Origin: Bisporella sp. PMI_857
Lineage: Eukaryota > Ascomycota > Leotiomycetes > Helotiales > Helotiaceae
Length of the DNA: 64,000 bases
Direction of reading: 5' to 3'
NCBI GenBank assembly: GCA_021307315.1
Contig: JAJSPD010000021.1
Coordinates: 651,398 to 715,397, forward strand
Shown here: piece after piece, positions 12,582-22,561 of the stretch
Layout: each line of letters begins with the position of its first letter
Position numbering within the stretch: position 1 is the stretch's first letter
The notes under the pieces: model-generated
The model's input: the letters and a program-made list of their open reading frames with translations, nothing else
Told to the model about the DNA's origin: nothing
The model's database searches: none
Program-made: the position numbers and the translations under genes

Positions 12582-14309
12582 ATGTCTACCTCAGTCAACA
12601 TGTCCCCTTCCGAGAACATATCTCCCTCAAGAGATAGGTCTTCTCCAAACAATATAACTCCTATTCCCGCAACCAGTTTAGAGAACGCAAATTTTAACAA
12701 TATCCAGGCCAAGGCTGGTCCATCCACCCAGCCGACAAATCATACATCTCAACGAGAAAGGCTCCCATGGCCGGAAGAAAAATACTATTATGTCGAACCA
12801 CCTGTGAAGAGGGGGCAGAAACGAGAGCCTCGGGAACGGCCAGAGAGACACGCAGAGGCTTGGAAACCAGTCATCGATATTCTTTTCCTAGAAGGCTGGA
12901 AGAAATACCGGGCTCCCAGACGACCAGAATACTATTATTGCGACTACGATGCTGCCGAAAAAAGGAACTACAAGGACTATCATTTCGCCATCTTCCAAGC
13001 AATAGAAGCCGCTAGAGAACGCGGTTATATGGATGAAGGGCTTACGCTGAACAAGATATTAAATATTGTCCTGGCAATGGACAAAGATAAAAAGGCGAAT
13101 GACCAAACTTGTCGTTGTGCGCTATCGAATAATGCACAATTCTCAAAAGATGGAAGCCATCGTTGGCAGATTGCTAAAATTGATGTTTACAACTCTCGTA
13201 CCGCAGAGTTGCAAAATAGAAAATTGAAGAAAGCAGCGAAAAAGAACGGAAAAGAAGAAAAGGAGGCAGCTGGGAAAATTAAAGAGAATGAAAATCTTCA
13301 ATCAGAAATTGAGGCTGCAGGTGAAGAAGAAGGGCCTGTGCAGAGTAATCGAAGGTCGATAGGCGAAGAAGTTGAACAATGTCAAGAAGAGCCACTGAAG
13401 GAGATCCAGTTTCCGCAAACCTACAACCTATCGCCACACAAACGGAGACGCAAAGGAAATATAGAGTCGGCCTCCTCTGCTGAAAATTCACAAGTCCAAT
13501 CTGACCCGGAAAACACAATAGTAGGCCTTGGTCCGGCCGCCACTCCAGTTGCTTCAGGAGTAGCCCCCAACCCAGCCGCTCAACCCACAAAGAAAAGAAA
13601 AGGCGGCATCGCTGAAGAAGCCGAGCAAAATCATGATCGACCAGCAAAACGAAAGAAGAATTCGAGGAATGCTTCGATTCCAATTTCTGATTCGGCCTCT
13701 GAACGCGACCAACGGAGTAAGAAGCAGGAAAGGGAGAAAAGGCGGTGGGCTAAATTTAGGGAAGTACAAGCTAAGAAACTTGAAAAAGGGATTGGATTAA
13801 TCGAGAAATTGATACTTGAAGAATTCGAGGCGTTGAAAAAAGCTGTGCAGAAGTTGAATGCCTACCTCGATGCGTGGGACGAGGATCTAGAGCTAGAAGT
13901 TTTTGAAACAGGTGAACAGTTTGCAGAACTGCTCGCAGCAGATGAGAGACCTCGGAAAATCAAAGAGCTCCTGAGAAACGCTTGGGTCCATGCCTCTCAC
14001 ACGCTGAGCCGCTCGCAAAGAGCGAGCGAAAGAGATCAAATTCGGGAACTGGAAGCGCAAGCGGCCGATCTGGAATCACAAGTTCCTAGGTGGATGGGCG
14101 AGATGGGTCTTTCGCAGGCCCGTGCTTTGCAAGAAATGATCAGAACGATGCCATCTCGAATAGAGGAAAGGGCCAGGACTGCATCGCTCCAGGAGGATGG
14201 CCGCTGGAAGGAACCTCGAGTTGTCGTAGGTAGCACGCCTGTAGTTGCCAAGAGGAGAGTGTATAGGCTTGTCGAGCACGCGACAGCTTTACTGGATGCT
14301 CCGATGTAA
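12582..14309 (+). CDS. Orphan nuclear-type charged protein, intronless
   Basis: I do not recognise this protein. It is a single exon of 575 residues starting at MSTSVNMSPSENIS; the open frame begins 13 codons earlier but without an ATG. Residues about 50-215 look folded: a tryptophan/tyrosine-rich run (KYYYVEPPVKRG, WKPVIDILFLEGWKKY, PEYYYCDYD) followed by a helical stretch and the segment DQTCRCALSNNAQF. From about 215 on it is strongly charged, with several basic clusters that could act as nuclear localisation signals (KRRRKG, KKRKGG, KRKKN). The last third is Glu/Lys-rich with heptad-like helices, so a coiled coil is likely. No signal peptide or membrane segment. Lack of introns sets it apart from most neighbours. 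A role in chromatin or transcription is only a guess from composition. Confidence 0.75.
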   Translation: MSTSVNMSPSENISPSRDRSSPNNITPIPATSLENANFNNIQAKAGPSTQPTNHTSQRERLPWPEEKYYYVEPPVKRGQKREPRERPERHAEAWKPVIDILFLEGWKKYRAPRRPEYYYCDYDAAEKRNYKDYHFAIFQAIEAARERGYMDEGLTLNKILNIVLAMDKDKKANDQTCRCALSNNAQFSKDGSHRWQIAKIDVYNSRTAELQNRKLKKAAKKNGKEEKEAAGKIKENENLQSEIEAAGEEEGPVQSNRRSIGEEVEQCQEEPLKEIQFPQTYNLSPHKRRRKGNIESASSAENSQVQSDPENTIVGLGPAATPVASGVAPNPAAQPTKKRKGGIAEEAEQNHDRPAKRKKNSRNASIPISDSASERDQRSKKQEREKRRWAKFREVQAKKLEKGIGLIEKLILEEFEALKKAVQKLNAYLDAWDEDLELEVFETGEQFAELLAADERPRKIKELLRNAWVHASHTLSRSQRASERDQIRELEAQAADLESQVPRWMGEMGLSQARALQEMIRTMPSRIEERARTASLQEDGRWKEPRVVVGSTPVVAKRRVYRLVEHATALLDAPM

Positions 14310-15089
14310 ACAATTTTAATGGATGGAGGAGGAGGTTTCAGTCAACATTGCGCCACTAGTGAGCGAATCACCAACTTCACGTTTATTTAGGAGCACTGAC
14401 TGAGGCGAAGGATATCACGCCATCACGGCTCTCATGTATAATCTGTACTCACAAATCAAACATATACATCCCATATACCTTCTTGAGCCTTGTGAGACTT
14501 CAGAATTCAATGTACTTTTCAGATGTGAACAAACCAAGTCTTCGAGCCTGGGTGAGACTGTCACGCCTTGAGCACCTCGCGATACAATCCAGCAGAAATT
14601 CCTGCTAAAGAGCTGCAGATCGTATATGTATACAAATTTATTTGCTTGTATTATCACTGTTCGACTTCGGCTTTGCATACAACTAGCGTATTCGGCAAAT
14701 ATCACGTGAGTAACATGCCTGCGGAGTAGTGTGAAAAGCCGACTAGATTTGCCAATGTTATATTCCGCTATATCACCAATAATATACTATGCATTTAAAG
14801 AATAGGTACTTATTTGACATACTGTGCTCTTGGATTTCGGCATTGTGTCACAGAATCCTTATCTGTATGACCGAGCGCCTCAACTGTGTTTCCGCAATCC
14901 CAATGCCATCTCATGTTTATAATACCCCAATAACGCCATATACCCCTTCCGGCCCGTGAAATTTATATTCCCGATCCGTGCTGTTGCCAGTCGCCTATCT
15001 ATGTACATACACGCCCGCCCCTCTGCTGCTTCTATGAGCCAACATCAAATCAAACCCAAAGATTTAAACATTAAGAAGTGTAATCATAA
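14310..15089. other. Convergent 3' intergenic region
   Basis: Lies between the 3' ends of two convergent genes. Readings on both strands are short and lack protein character. I see no RNA gene or repeat. Confidence 0.55.
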
Positions 15090-18000
15090 TTAAATATGCT
15101 TATTAGCACTTGCCTGCATTTTCCGCATGGCTTCTCTGTGTGCATCGAGCATATCACCTCGCCTCATGCGCTCGTCAAATGCACTATCCATCTCTTCTTT
15201 CCGTCTCTCAGCAAGAGCTTTCTTTTGTTCTTCTGCTCTTCGTTCTTGCCAAAGCGCGCTGCGCTGTCGCTCAATTGTATTCTTAATTGGCACCATGGCT
15301 GTGAGATCCTGGTGGACTGATGTCCGCCAAGATGCGAGCTGTGTTTCTCGGACTAAGGGATGTGCAACCGAGGATTGGCGTTTTGGTTGGTGAGAGTCAA
15401 ATGTGTTTTGGCGTGTGAGGGCATGTGGCTTTGAGAGAGATGCTTGTCGTATCATTTCGCGGCGTTCCCTTAGTGACATATTATCATCGTCTATAACCCC
15501 ATCCACGGAATTTGGAAAACTGTTAGAATATGAACTGATTTCGCTGATAGGCGAGCTATAGAAGGTCGAAGAACGGAGCTCAGGTGTTGATGCTAGAGGT
15601 GAAATATTGCCATATGATTTTCCATGGGTCATGGCGTCTCGTCTTCCCGCAAGATCGGGAGTACTTCCATAAGTTTGATTGGGCGAATAAGTTTGTTCAA
15701 TAGGAGATTCGTTGATTTGGTGAGGAATATTAGGTGCGGAGGAGTTGCGGAACATTGATGAGCGGTTGTTTAGATAAGTCAGTGGTGGCTGGTTGCGGAA
15801 AGACTGTACAGAGCTTGCGCGTGATATGGGTTGTCCTTGGGAGGAACTGCCAGAAATATCTCGTCTTGCAGTGGATGGCGATTTTGTTAAACGGGAGTTT
15901 GATAGTTTGCTCTGACGACTTGATATGGTCGTAGCTGGTTGGCCTAGAGTAGCCTCGGAAGTTTTCTGAAGCTCTTCGACATTGACTGGTGCAGCAACCT
16001 CAGACTCTTCAAGGTTGACCTCTTTTTCAGGAGAATTATCTTCCAATTTCAGATCTTCCAGCTCCGGTGCATCAGCAGTGCTCAAGTGCTTCGCCCATTC
16101 GTTTGTTCTGTAAGACATTACCACCTTTGAGAGCCGTGCTGGCAGGCTGTCTTTAGTTAAGTTTGTAGGTACCGTTTCTGGTGCTGAGATAACCGAAGCA
16201 GCGATGTCTCCAGGATGATCTTTATTCTCATGATGACTACTCTTGCTGTTTGTAATTATTGCAGGATCTCCCTTCGGCTCCGTAGTTAGTGCTAGGAATT
16301 GTGCCTTAGGCTCATCTATAATTCCATCCTTCAGCGCTGTTGCTTCCGAGGTATTGCTCAGTTCTGTAGACGGAGGTTCTTGTTCACCAGTCACTTGTGA
16401 AAGTATGGGAGGTGGAGGCGAGATTTCATCGTCCGCTTCGCCTGACTTCGCTCCTGATTCTGCATCCTCCTCAAAATGGAGTGATGATCTGGTACTCCTT
16501 GTCTCCTCATCATCACTGAGGCAATCCAGAGTAGCCGCTAGCGAACTCGCTTTATCATCATCAATATCGTCCCCTACGATCAACTCCTCCTGGCTAACAT
16601 TTGATTCTGCCTGCGAGATTATCTTTGGGCTTTTCTTGGACCGTTCAGAGAGTTTCCGCATGATTGCGGAGCCGGTGGCAGAGAGACGATACGCGGAAAA
16701 TCGCTTTTTCGTAGCTTCCTCATCATCCGCAAATGTCGCAACAGAAGATCGGTCTTCCTTGATGCCCTCTTGTATCACATTAAATGGAAGCGGAACAACT
16801 TCGGGAGCTGCTGCTGCTTTCATTGAAAGGCGCCTCTCTTGTCGCACTTCATCATCAGTTCCTACTATCCAAACTTGCTCCTCTTGATATTGATGTGGGG
16901 GAACTTTCTTTTCTATTTCCTCATCTACTTGGTTTCTCGAGATTGCCATCTTTTTACCATTCTCATGAAAAATCTTTGGAGGTTCTATTTCTCGGTTGCC
17001 GCGTGGAGTAACTTCTTCTTGGCCTTTATTCATTATCACCAATCCGGGACTATTCAGCGGCCGAGGTGACATGTTTCCCATCTCTATTCCATTCTCGTTA
17101 GAGTGCCGCGTTGTTGCTGAGATAATGCTGATGTGGCGATGCTTCTGGCTTTCCATGTCTCCTACTCCTGAATCTCTAGGCTCTTCCACAGATTCAGCAG
17201 CATTCTGATCACCATAAGCGGCCTCCCACCGATGTCTCTCCCGCTCATTGAATGCCGCGATGCGCCTGGCGATTTTCTCCTCCTGCCTCTCGTGCGTTCT
17301 TTCATCTGCGAGGCGTTCGGCAGCGCGCTGCTCACGACGTTCTCTGATGACCTTCCAGATTTTTACCTGAGCAATTACACCCGCAAGAAACAAGAGAACG
17401 ATGGCAGCAATCTCAACCTTGATGCCTCTGGTGTGAGGATATGTGGTAGCACCTAGCGGAAACAAATTATCGTTGAGCTTCCAGATATAAGCCCAAAACT
17501 CCTTCAGCCCTGCTCGGCTGAAACAGTCAATACCTATTACCATTACAGTAGCTCCCGCGAAGGAGACACAGATCATTAGCCCGTATGGTCGAGTGATGTG
17601 GCTGAAAGACGTAGCAAAAGCTGCAAGACTGAATGCTGCTATCAGCCCAGCGATTCCTCCCGTAGATGTGAGTAGTCCACCAGGCTTCAGAACCAGCAAC
17701 CACATGCTGAAGCAAAATCCACCCAGAAGACATCCCAATCCTTCAGTCATCTCCATGAAAATAATTGCACCGCCACCTATAATAAGGCCGGTCATGACAA
17801 TTGCCACTAGATATGCTCCCTGTACGGCATCGCTGACTGGCGGATTCATAACATATATAATCAAGACCGTCACTGCCAAACTAGCAAGATAGGTTGCCGA
17901 TAGGAATATATGTAGCATTTTGTTCTTGATTCCCATAAGAGTGTAGAGGAGCCCACTTGCTAGTAGCAAGACCCCGCCAACACAGAAGCCAGGAGTTATT

Positions 18001-18431
18001 CGAGGTGTGATAGGTAACTTGCCTGGAGTCGCTGTTGCTAAGATAATGTTAGAGTTAAAATACGAAAAGTAGACATATATCATACCATTATAAATTTGGC
18101 TACTATCGACCAAAGACGTGGCAGCTGGACCATTGATATTTGATGGCATCACTGACTGTTGCGTAGAACTTGCAGTGATGGAGCTAGATGAGGAGAATGA
18201 GATGGTGCTTGTTGTCCGGCTTTGACTAGATGTCTTGGTAACACTCCCATCCTCTGTTTTGCTCCCTCCAGTACTCTGTATATCCTGTGTAGGTCTCCTC
18301 GACGACGTAGTCAAAACTGCGGTTGAGGAAACGGAGGACCCATCCTGTCTTCGCTCCACCACCCATCTATTCCCTACGACAAAGTCCGACAGAAGACAGA
18401 AAACGAGGAATGACAGCAGCTTAGACCGCAT
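15090..18431 (-). CDS. TM7S3/TM198-like membrane protein with long cytosolic tail
   Basis: About 1097 residues after removing a 48-base intron at 18085-18038. That intron has a GTATGA donor, CTAAC branch and TTAG acceptor; its length is a multiple of three and it holds no stop, so the frame stays open across it. The start at MRSKLLSFLVFCLLSDFVVG gives a signal peptide of about 20 residues. A Ser/Thr-rich lumenal or extracellular segment follows, then about seven hydrophobic helices (roughly residues 130-345) with glycine-rich turns such as GLIIGGGAIIF, matching the DUF4203/TM7S3-TM198 family. After a basic juxtamembrane helix (KVIRERREQRAAERL) come about 750 low-complexity residues, probably cytosolic and phosphorylated, ending in a charged helix (RRAEEQKKALAERRKEEMD). 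The family has no firmly known activity. Filamentous fungi commonly carry one long-tailed copy. Confidence 0.85.
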   Translation of the reverse strand: MRSKLLSFLVFCLLSDFVVGNRWVVERRQDGSSVSSTAVLTTSSRRPTQDIQSTGGSKTEDGSVTKTSSQSRTTSTISFSSSSSITASSTQQSVMPSNINGPAATSLVDSSQIYNGMIYVYFSYFNSNIILATATPGKLPITPRITPGFCVGGVLLLASGLLYTLMGIKNKMLHIFLSATYLASLAVTVLIIYVMNPPVSDAVQGAYLVAIVMTGLIIGGGAIIFMEMTEGLGCLLGGFCFSMWLLVLKPGGLLTSTGGIAGLIAAFSLAAFATSFSHITRPYGLMICVSFAGATVMVIGIDCFSRAGLKEFWAYIWKLNDNLFPLGATTYPHTRGIKVEIAAIVLLFLAGVIAQVKIWKVIRERREQRAAERLADERTHERQEEKIARRIAAFNERERHRWEAAYGDQNAAESVEEPRDSGVGDMESQKHRHISIISATTRHSNENGIEMGNMSPRPLNSPGLVIMNKGQEEVTPRGNREIEPPKIFHENGKKMAISRNQVDEEIEKKVPPHQYQEEQVWIVGTDDEVRQERRLSMKAAAAPEVVPLPFNVIQEGIKEDRSSVATFADDEEATKKRFSAYRLSATGSAIMRKLSERSKKSPKIISQAESNVSQEELIVGDDIDDDKASSLAATLDCLSDDEETRSTRSSLHFEEDAESGAKSGEADDEISPPPPILSQVTGEQEPPSTELSNTSEATALKDGIIDEPKAQFLALTTEPKGDPAIITNSKSSHHENKDHPGDIAASVISAPETVPTNLTKDSLPARLSKVVMSYRTNEWAKHLSTADAPELEDLKLEDNSPEKEVNLEESEVAAPVNVEELQKTSEATLGQPATTISSRQSKLSNSRLTKSPSTARRDISGSSSQGQPISRASSVQSFRNQPPLTYLNNRSSMFRNSSAPNIPHQINESPIEQTYSPNQTYGSTPDLAGRRDAMTHGKSYGNISPLASTPELRSSTFYSSPISEISSYSNSFPNSVDGVIDDDNMSLRERREMIRQASLSKPHALTRQNTFDSHQPKRQSSVAHPLVRETQLASWRTSVHQDLTAMVPIKNTIERQRSALWQERRAEEQKKALAERRKEEMDSAFDERMRRGDMLDAHREAMRKMQASANKHI

Positions 18432-21147
18432 TTTGGGTATCGGATGAGCACTACCGACCCGCCAGTTTAACGGAAAGAACAACAAGATAGCAGAGACTGA
18501 GGCTTGCGTCGAAGTCAATGAGTGTGAAAGCGCATCATTTAGTAAAGACTGTGGTGGGACTAAAGCTCCCAAAAGAAAGGATTCATCGAGATCTCGAGTT
18601 TAAGGGTTCAGAAAAGAAAAGAAAGTGCGTCAAATCTGGACATGCAGGACACTAGTCTGGCGAGAGGAGCTTCGTTAGAGAGAAAGAGCTGTGTGAGCTA
18701 GCAAGTGGTGCAAGGACTAAAAGATTCAGGCCCAAGCGTAAACTAGAACGTAAATCGTCGTTGCTTATTCCGCAATTTACTTGAATCTGTTGGAAAAGCC
18801 AACCTTTTGTGGTAAGACTGGTCCACTTTGGGGATAAACAGTAATACATTTCAATATCGAGGCGCAAGGCAGTTTCAGGAGATTGCGACTATCCCATGCG
18901 GGATCAGTTGTCCCCTTGGCAAAGCGCCGTTTGATCATGCTTCCTCTGCAGCCAGTCAAATCTGATATTGTCGGGCCTTGCTTGCACACAGCTGCAGCCA
19001 TAAGCCACTAAGCTCAAGGCAATGTTAAGAGAGTTTCCGGCGGCTTCTTCTCCAGATCCATAGAAACCCAAGGCGCGCTTACACTTTGATTAGCTTGCTA
19101 CACAAAGACACGCACGGCGGGAAGTACAGGCTGGCAGACACCTATCGTGGACTGTACGTCTATACGACCATCAAAGTTTCAGCGGGCTCAGGCACGCCAG
19201 CCAGCCAGCCAGAGAACACGTCATGAGGGGCTTTCGAATCTTGAGGGCGATGCGATGGTGGCCTGATGGGTACTGATAAGGGACTTGCTCGGCATAGCGG
19301 AACAGACCTCTCCTCATCATCCAGAAAGAGAAAAGCAGGGAGATCAAACTGCGCGAGGTTTGATATTGATCCATAAAAAGAGGGTTAAGCGAGATGAGAT
19401 TGCCGAAGTAGGAATTGTGAGGAAGGACCAATGAAAAGACAGTGTTGAGAAAACCGGGACTTGCTTTTGCGCCCTTTTGGCATTGAGATCATGAGCCAGT
19501 TCCCCTGAATTAAAACGGCATGACTTTTGATCGGAATAAGTACAATTATGCTTGTTTCATACCTTCGTCGACCTGTCTATTTTTGAGGCAAGGGAGCGCA
19601 GCCAGCTGGCCCATGTCCACGCCTGGACCCGACAAAGACAAGCTTCAGGTACAGTGCGCTAGGTACTTTAGATATTAAATCTCCGAGATCCAAAAGACGA
19701 TATCCACCTCACAACCCTCCGCCCTCGCTTCCAGCTGGTCGGTCACAACTCCGGATTGTCATTGTGGACCGAACGCGCTCAGTAGACGGTTGTTGCCTCA
19801 GCGCAACATTCACCGTGAGCGGACGTGATGTGGAAACTCTCTGCAATCATGATCAATCACAACTCATAGGCCCTGAATGGCGACAGCATCCCTGCCAATG
19901 ACACATTGCTGGATATTTTGCGGGACTCAATCTTAAGTTCTGTTCACTCAAGTCAGGGATAAAACGGTTGTTGCGCCTCTGTCACCGCGATCAACTCCTG
20001 ACGGAACTTCGAGAATGGACTTTTTCATATGTACTCCATCTCCGATGGACACTCTTGAGGCCATCATGCGGTGGATGTGTACAACATTGCCACGAACACG
20101 TTCGTATTTCAGTAAAGACGAACTCGTAACTACACAAAGTCTTGCTTGGTGATGGTCTCGCTACGACTCGGCAGTCACTGCTTTCATGTTATCGTCCGGT
20201 CACTTGTTCATGTTAGATCCAGAGAACACAACCTAGGGATGAAGCTATCTTGGTTTTGGGGCTATTCCAGGACACAGTTTGGCTGCGAAATCTATCTGCA
20301 AGGTTCATGGAGAGGATGCTCGTTAGTGAACTTGAGGAAGGATTAGGCGCTTGATATTCTCCTGTATATTGTTCATAATCCTGTCACCGGACGCTCCAGC
20401 ATCAGGGATATAGATCATTGACCACGATCTTGGAAGGGATAGGGACAAGGCGACTTGCTGTAAGGAAGCATTAAGACGTCGCAATCAGATCGAATTGGCA
20501 GGTAGCAACGACGGCATTGCTAAATCAGTGACTTTGCTTCAGCACTATCAACCCACCAATGTGCTCTCTGTGCAGCTCATGGCATCTGGCACATTGAGAT
20601 AGAGGCTCCTAGAAATTGTCGACAATTTAGGTGGTACCAATTCTGAGAATTTGGAAAGAGCCTAGGACAGTTTATACAAAAGTCCGATATTCTAGAAGTA
20701 CCGGGCTTCGCAGACTTTATTCAAATAACTTCTTGCACTCGTATTGAATCCTTCTCATCCATATAGGAAGAAAGGTGCAGGATGCAAATGACCCTGCCTT
20801 AGAAGCAAACACAATCTTAATATTCGTGAAGCATACAACGGCCCAAGAGGTAGAGAAACCTGACTTCTACAAACTTGAATAAGATTGATAACCTTAGAAA
20901 GCATAAATTCCGTAGTGTCGTGGAAGTCGCGAGTGTTTGAATTACTTTATAAGAAGGTTTCTGGTGCCAAGACTCACTTCCAAGCTCTCTACCCTTATAC
21001 GCTAACAGCATCGCCAAAATTCACGACCCCTATAACGTAACGCGACGTCGACCTCACTTCTCAAATTCGCCCAGCCAACCACACTACCGTGCTCCGAACA
21101 TAACATCAGTGCAATCTACTCGTCAATAACCTACCAAGTCAGGCGAA
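18432..21147. other. Long intergenic region between divergent genes
   Basis: 2.7 kb upstream of both the membrane protein and RIM1. No reading with family signatures or consistent splice sites was found. A short (GCCA)n tract lies at 19196-19212. The size suggests long 5' untranslated regions, an unrecognised non-coding transcript, or old decayed sequence. Confidence 0.5.
19196..19212. repeat. GCCA microsatellite
   Basis: Four consecutive GCCA units read directly from the sequence. Short simple repeat in a non-coding region. Confidence 0.85.
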
Positions 21148-21607
21148 ATGTCTTTCGCTCTCCGCCGCTCCGTCACCCCCTTTAGTCGCCGCGCATTCTC
21201 CACCTCCCCAAGAAGCTCCTCCTTCGCAAAAATGACCATCGTAGGCCGCCTCGCTGATACGCCTGAGCTGCACGCAACATCCACGGGCACTGAGTTACTA
21301 CGCTACGTGGTCGGTACCAACAGCGGCCCAAGGGACAACCAGAAGACCTCGTGGTTCCGGGTGACGAGCTTCGTGCCAGAGGGACCGCAGCGGGATTTCA
21401 TCGCTGGCCTGGATAAGGGAACGTTGGTTTATGTGGAGGGTGAGGCGAGCATGAGCCAGTATACGGATGCGGAGGGCAAGCCGAGGAGCGCGTTGAACAT
21501 TGTGCAGAGTGAGTTTGCGAAGCTTTCCTTTTGTTTTTCGAGATGCGATGGACTGATAATATGTAGACAAAATTGAGGTTCTATCTTCGAAGAAGCCGGC
21601 TCAGTAA
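21148..21607 (+). CDS. RIM1: Mitochondrial single-stranded DNA-binding protein (SSB)
   Basis: Binds single-stranded mitochondrial DNA during replication. Exons 21148-21508 and 21567-21607 join to 133 residues. The intron (donor GTGAGT, acceptor TGTAG) must be removed to give the C-terminus NKIEVLSSKKPAQ. The first 27 residues (MSFALRRSVTPFSRRAFSTS onward) are Arg/Ser-rich without acid residues, a typical matrix-targeting sequence. The OB fold follows: MTIVGRLADTPELH, the aromatic strand KTSWFRVTSF and the segment KGTLVYVEGEASMSQY. Length and order match fungal Rim1. It is a separate gene with its own promoter. Confidence 0.93.
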
Positions 21608-22561
21608 CTAAGTGCGTGGCCCGAAACTGAAGGAGACATGAGTGGAATATCTGTATAAGGTGAAGGGTTTTGGGGAAAGATTTAGGGGGATGATACCAAT
21701 TGAGTAAATCCCTTTTGTTGACGAAATGATAGCTTGGAAGGCGTTTGTAACATTATTCCCGTAGCTGTACCTGATCCGAGGAAGGAGGAATTGGGAGGTT
21801 GTTCCATAATGAAATGAATCATATCTCTCCTCATGTTACATTCTAAGATCTACAATTTCTATTGTAATTCAGCTATATTTGCAGTTTTCTCGCAGATATA
21901 AAATCTAGTTTTCTTCCCTTGGGTATATGTACTTAGGCTACCTCAATTTGAGACTTAGGGCATCGAGCATCTACAGCCATGCTCCATGCCCCAGCTGTGA
22001 GGACGAAATAGTCGCCAAGCAGAGTCATGACTAGCATAGTGCGAGTATATTGCTAAAGGTTTGCTTAGCCAGTTAAAGGCGCATAGCATGAGCTTATGAC
22101 AAGCGCATAGAGATCCTTTTACTCACATCAATGAGTGGTACGAGTCAATAACGCAAGTGATTCTTTGCAAAAGTCGTGACTTGAATTAGTCTAACATTAA
22201 CACAGCCATAAGGCAAGGAATCCATGTTGTGGATCTACAAATGGGTCAATGTAACGAAACCCTAATATAACCTTGGTTCGTGTATCCGTCCGTTCGGAGG
22301 AAAAAGACCGCCTGGCTTAAGGCCTGCTCGGCTGCATATATATACACACATCTCTCCATGGAAAGATTCTTCTGACAATATTGTCCCAGAGGGCCTCATG
22401 CTTCTCTTTGATTCTTGGCGAGATCTGCAAAGGCAACATCGAGAGTTCGAATTGCTGAAAGCGATAGGATATGTCCCTGTTTCAATACGCTTTTGTCAGT
22501 GACGAGTAGTCTTGACAGCAAGCGCACTTCCAATGGTTGGACCGAATGCCTTCCGCGCTCT
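21608..22561. other. Convergent 3' intergenic region
   Basis: 0.95 kb between the 3' ends of RIM1 and the F-box gene. It holds AT-rich stretches and a short TATATATATACACACA tract near 22337-22352. Readings here are short; no gene is supported. Confidence 0.55.

Noticed and set aside
16243..16887. 214-codon plus-strand reading rich in serine
   Set aside because: Antisense shadow of the disordered tail of the TM7S3-like protein.
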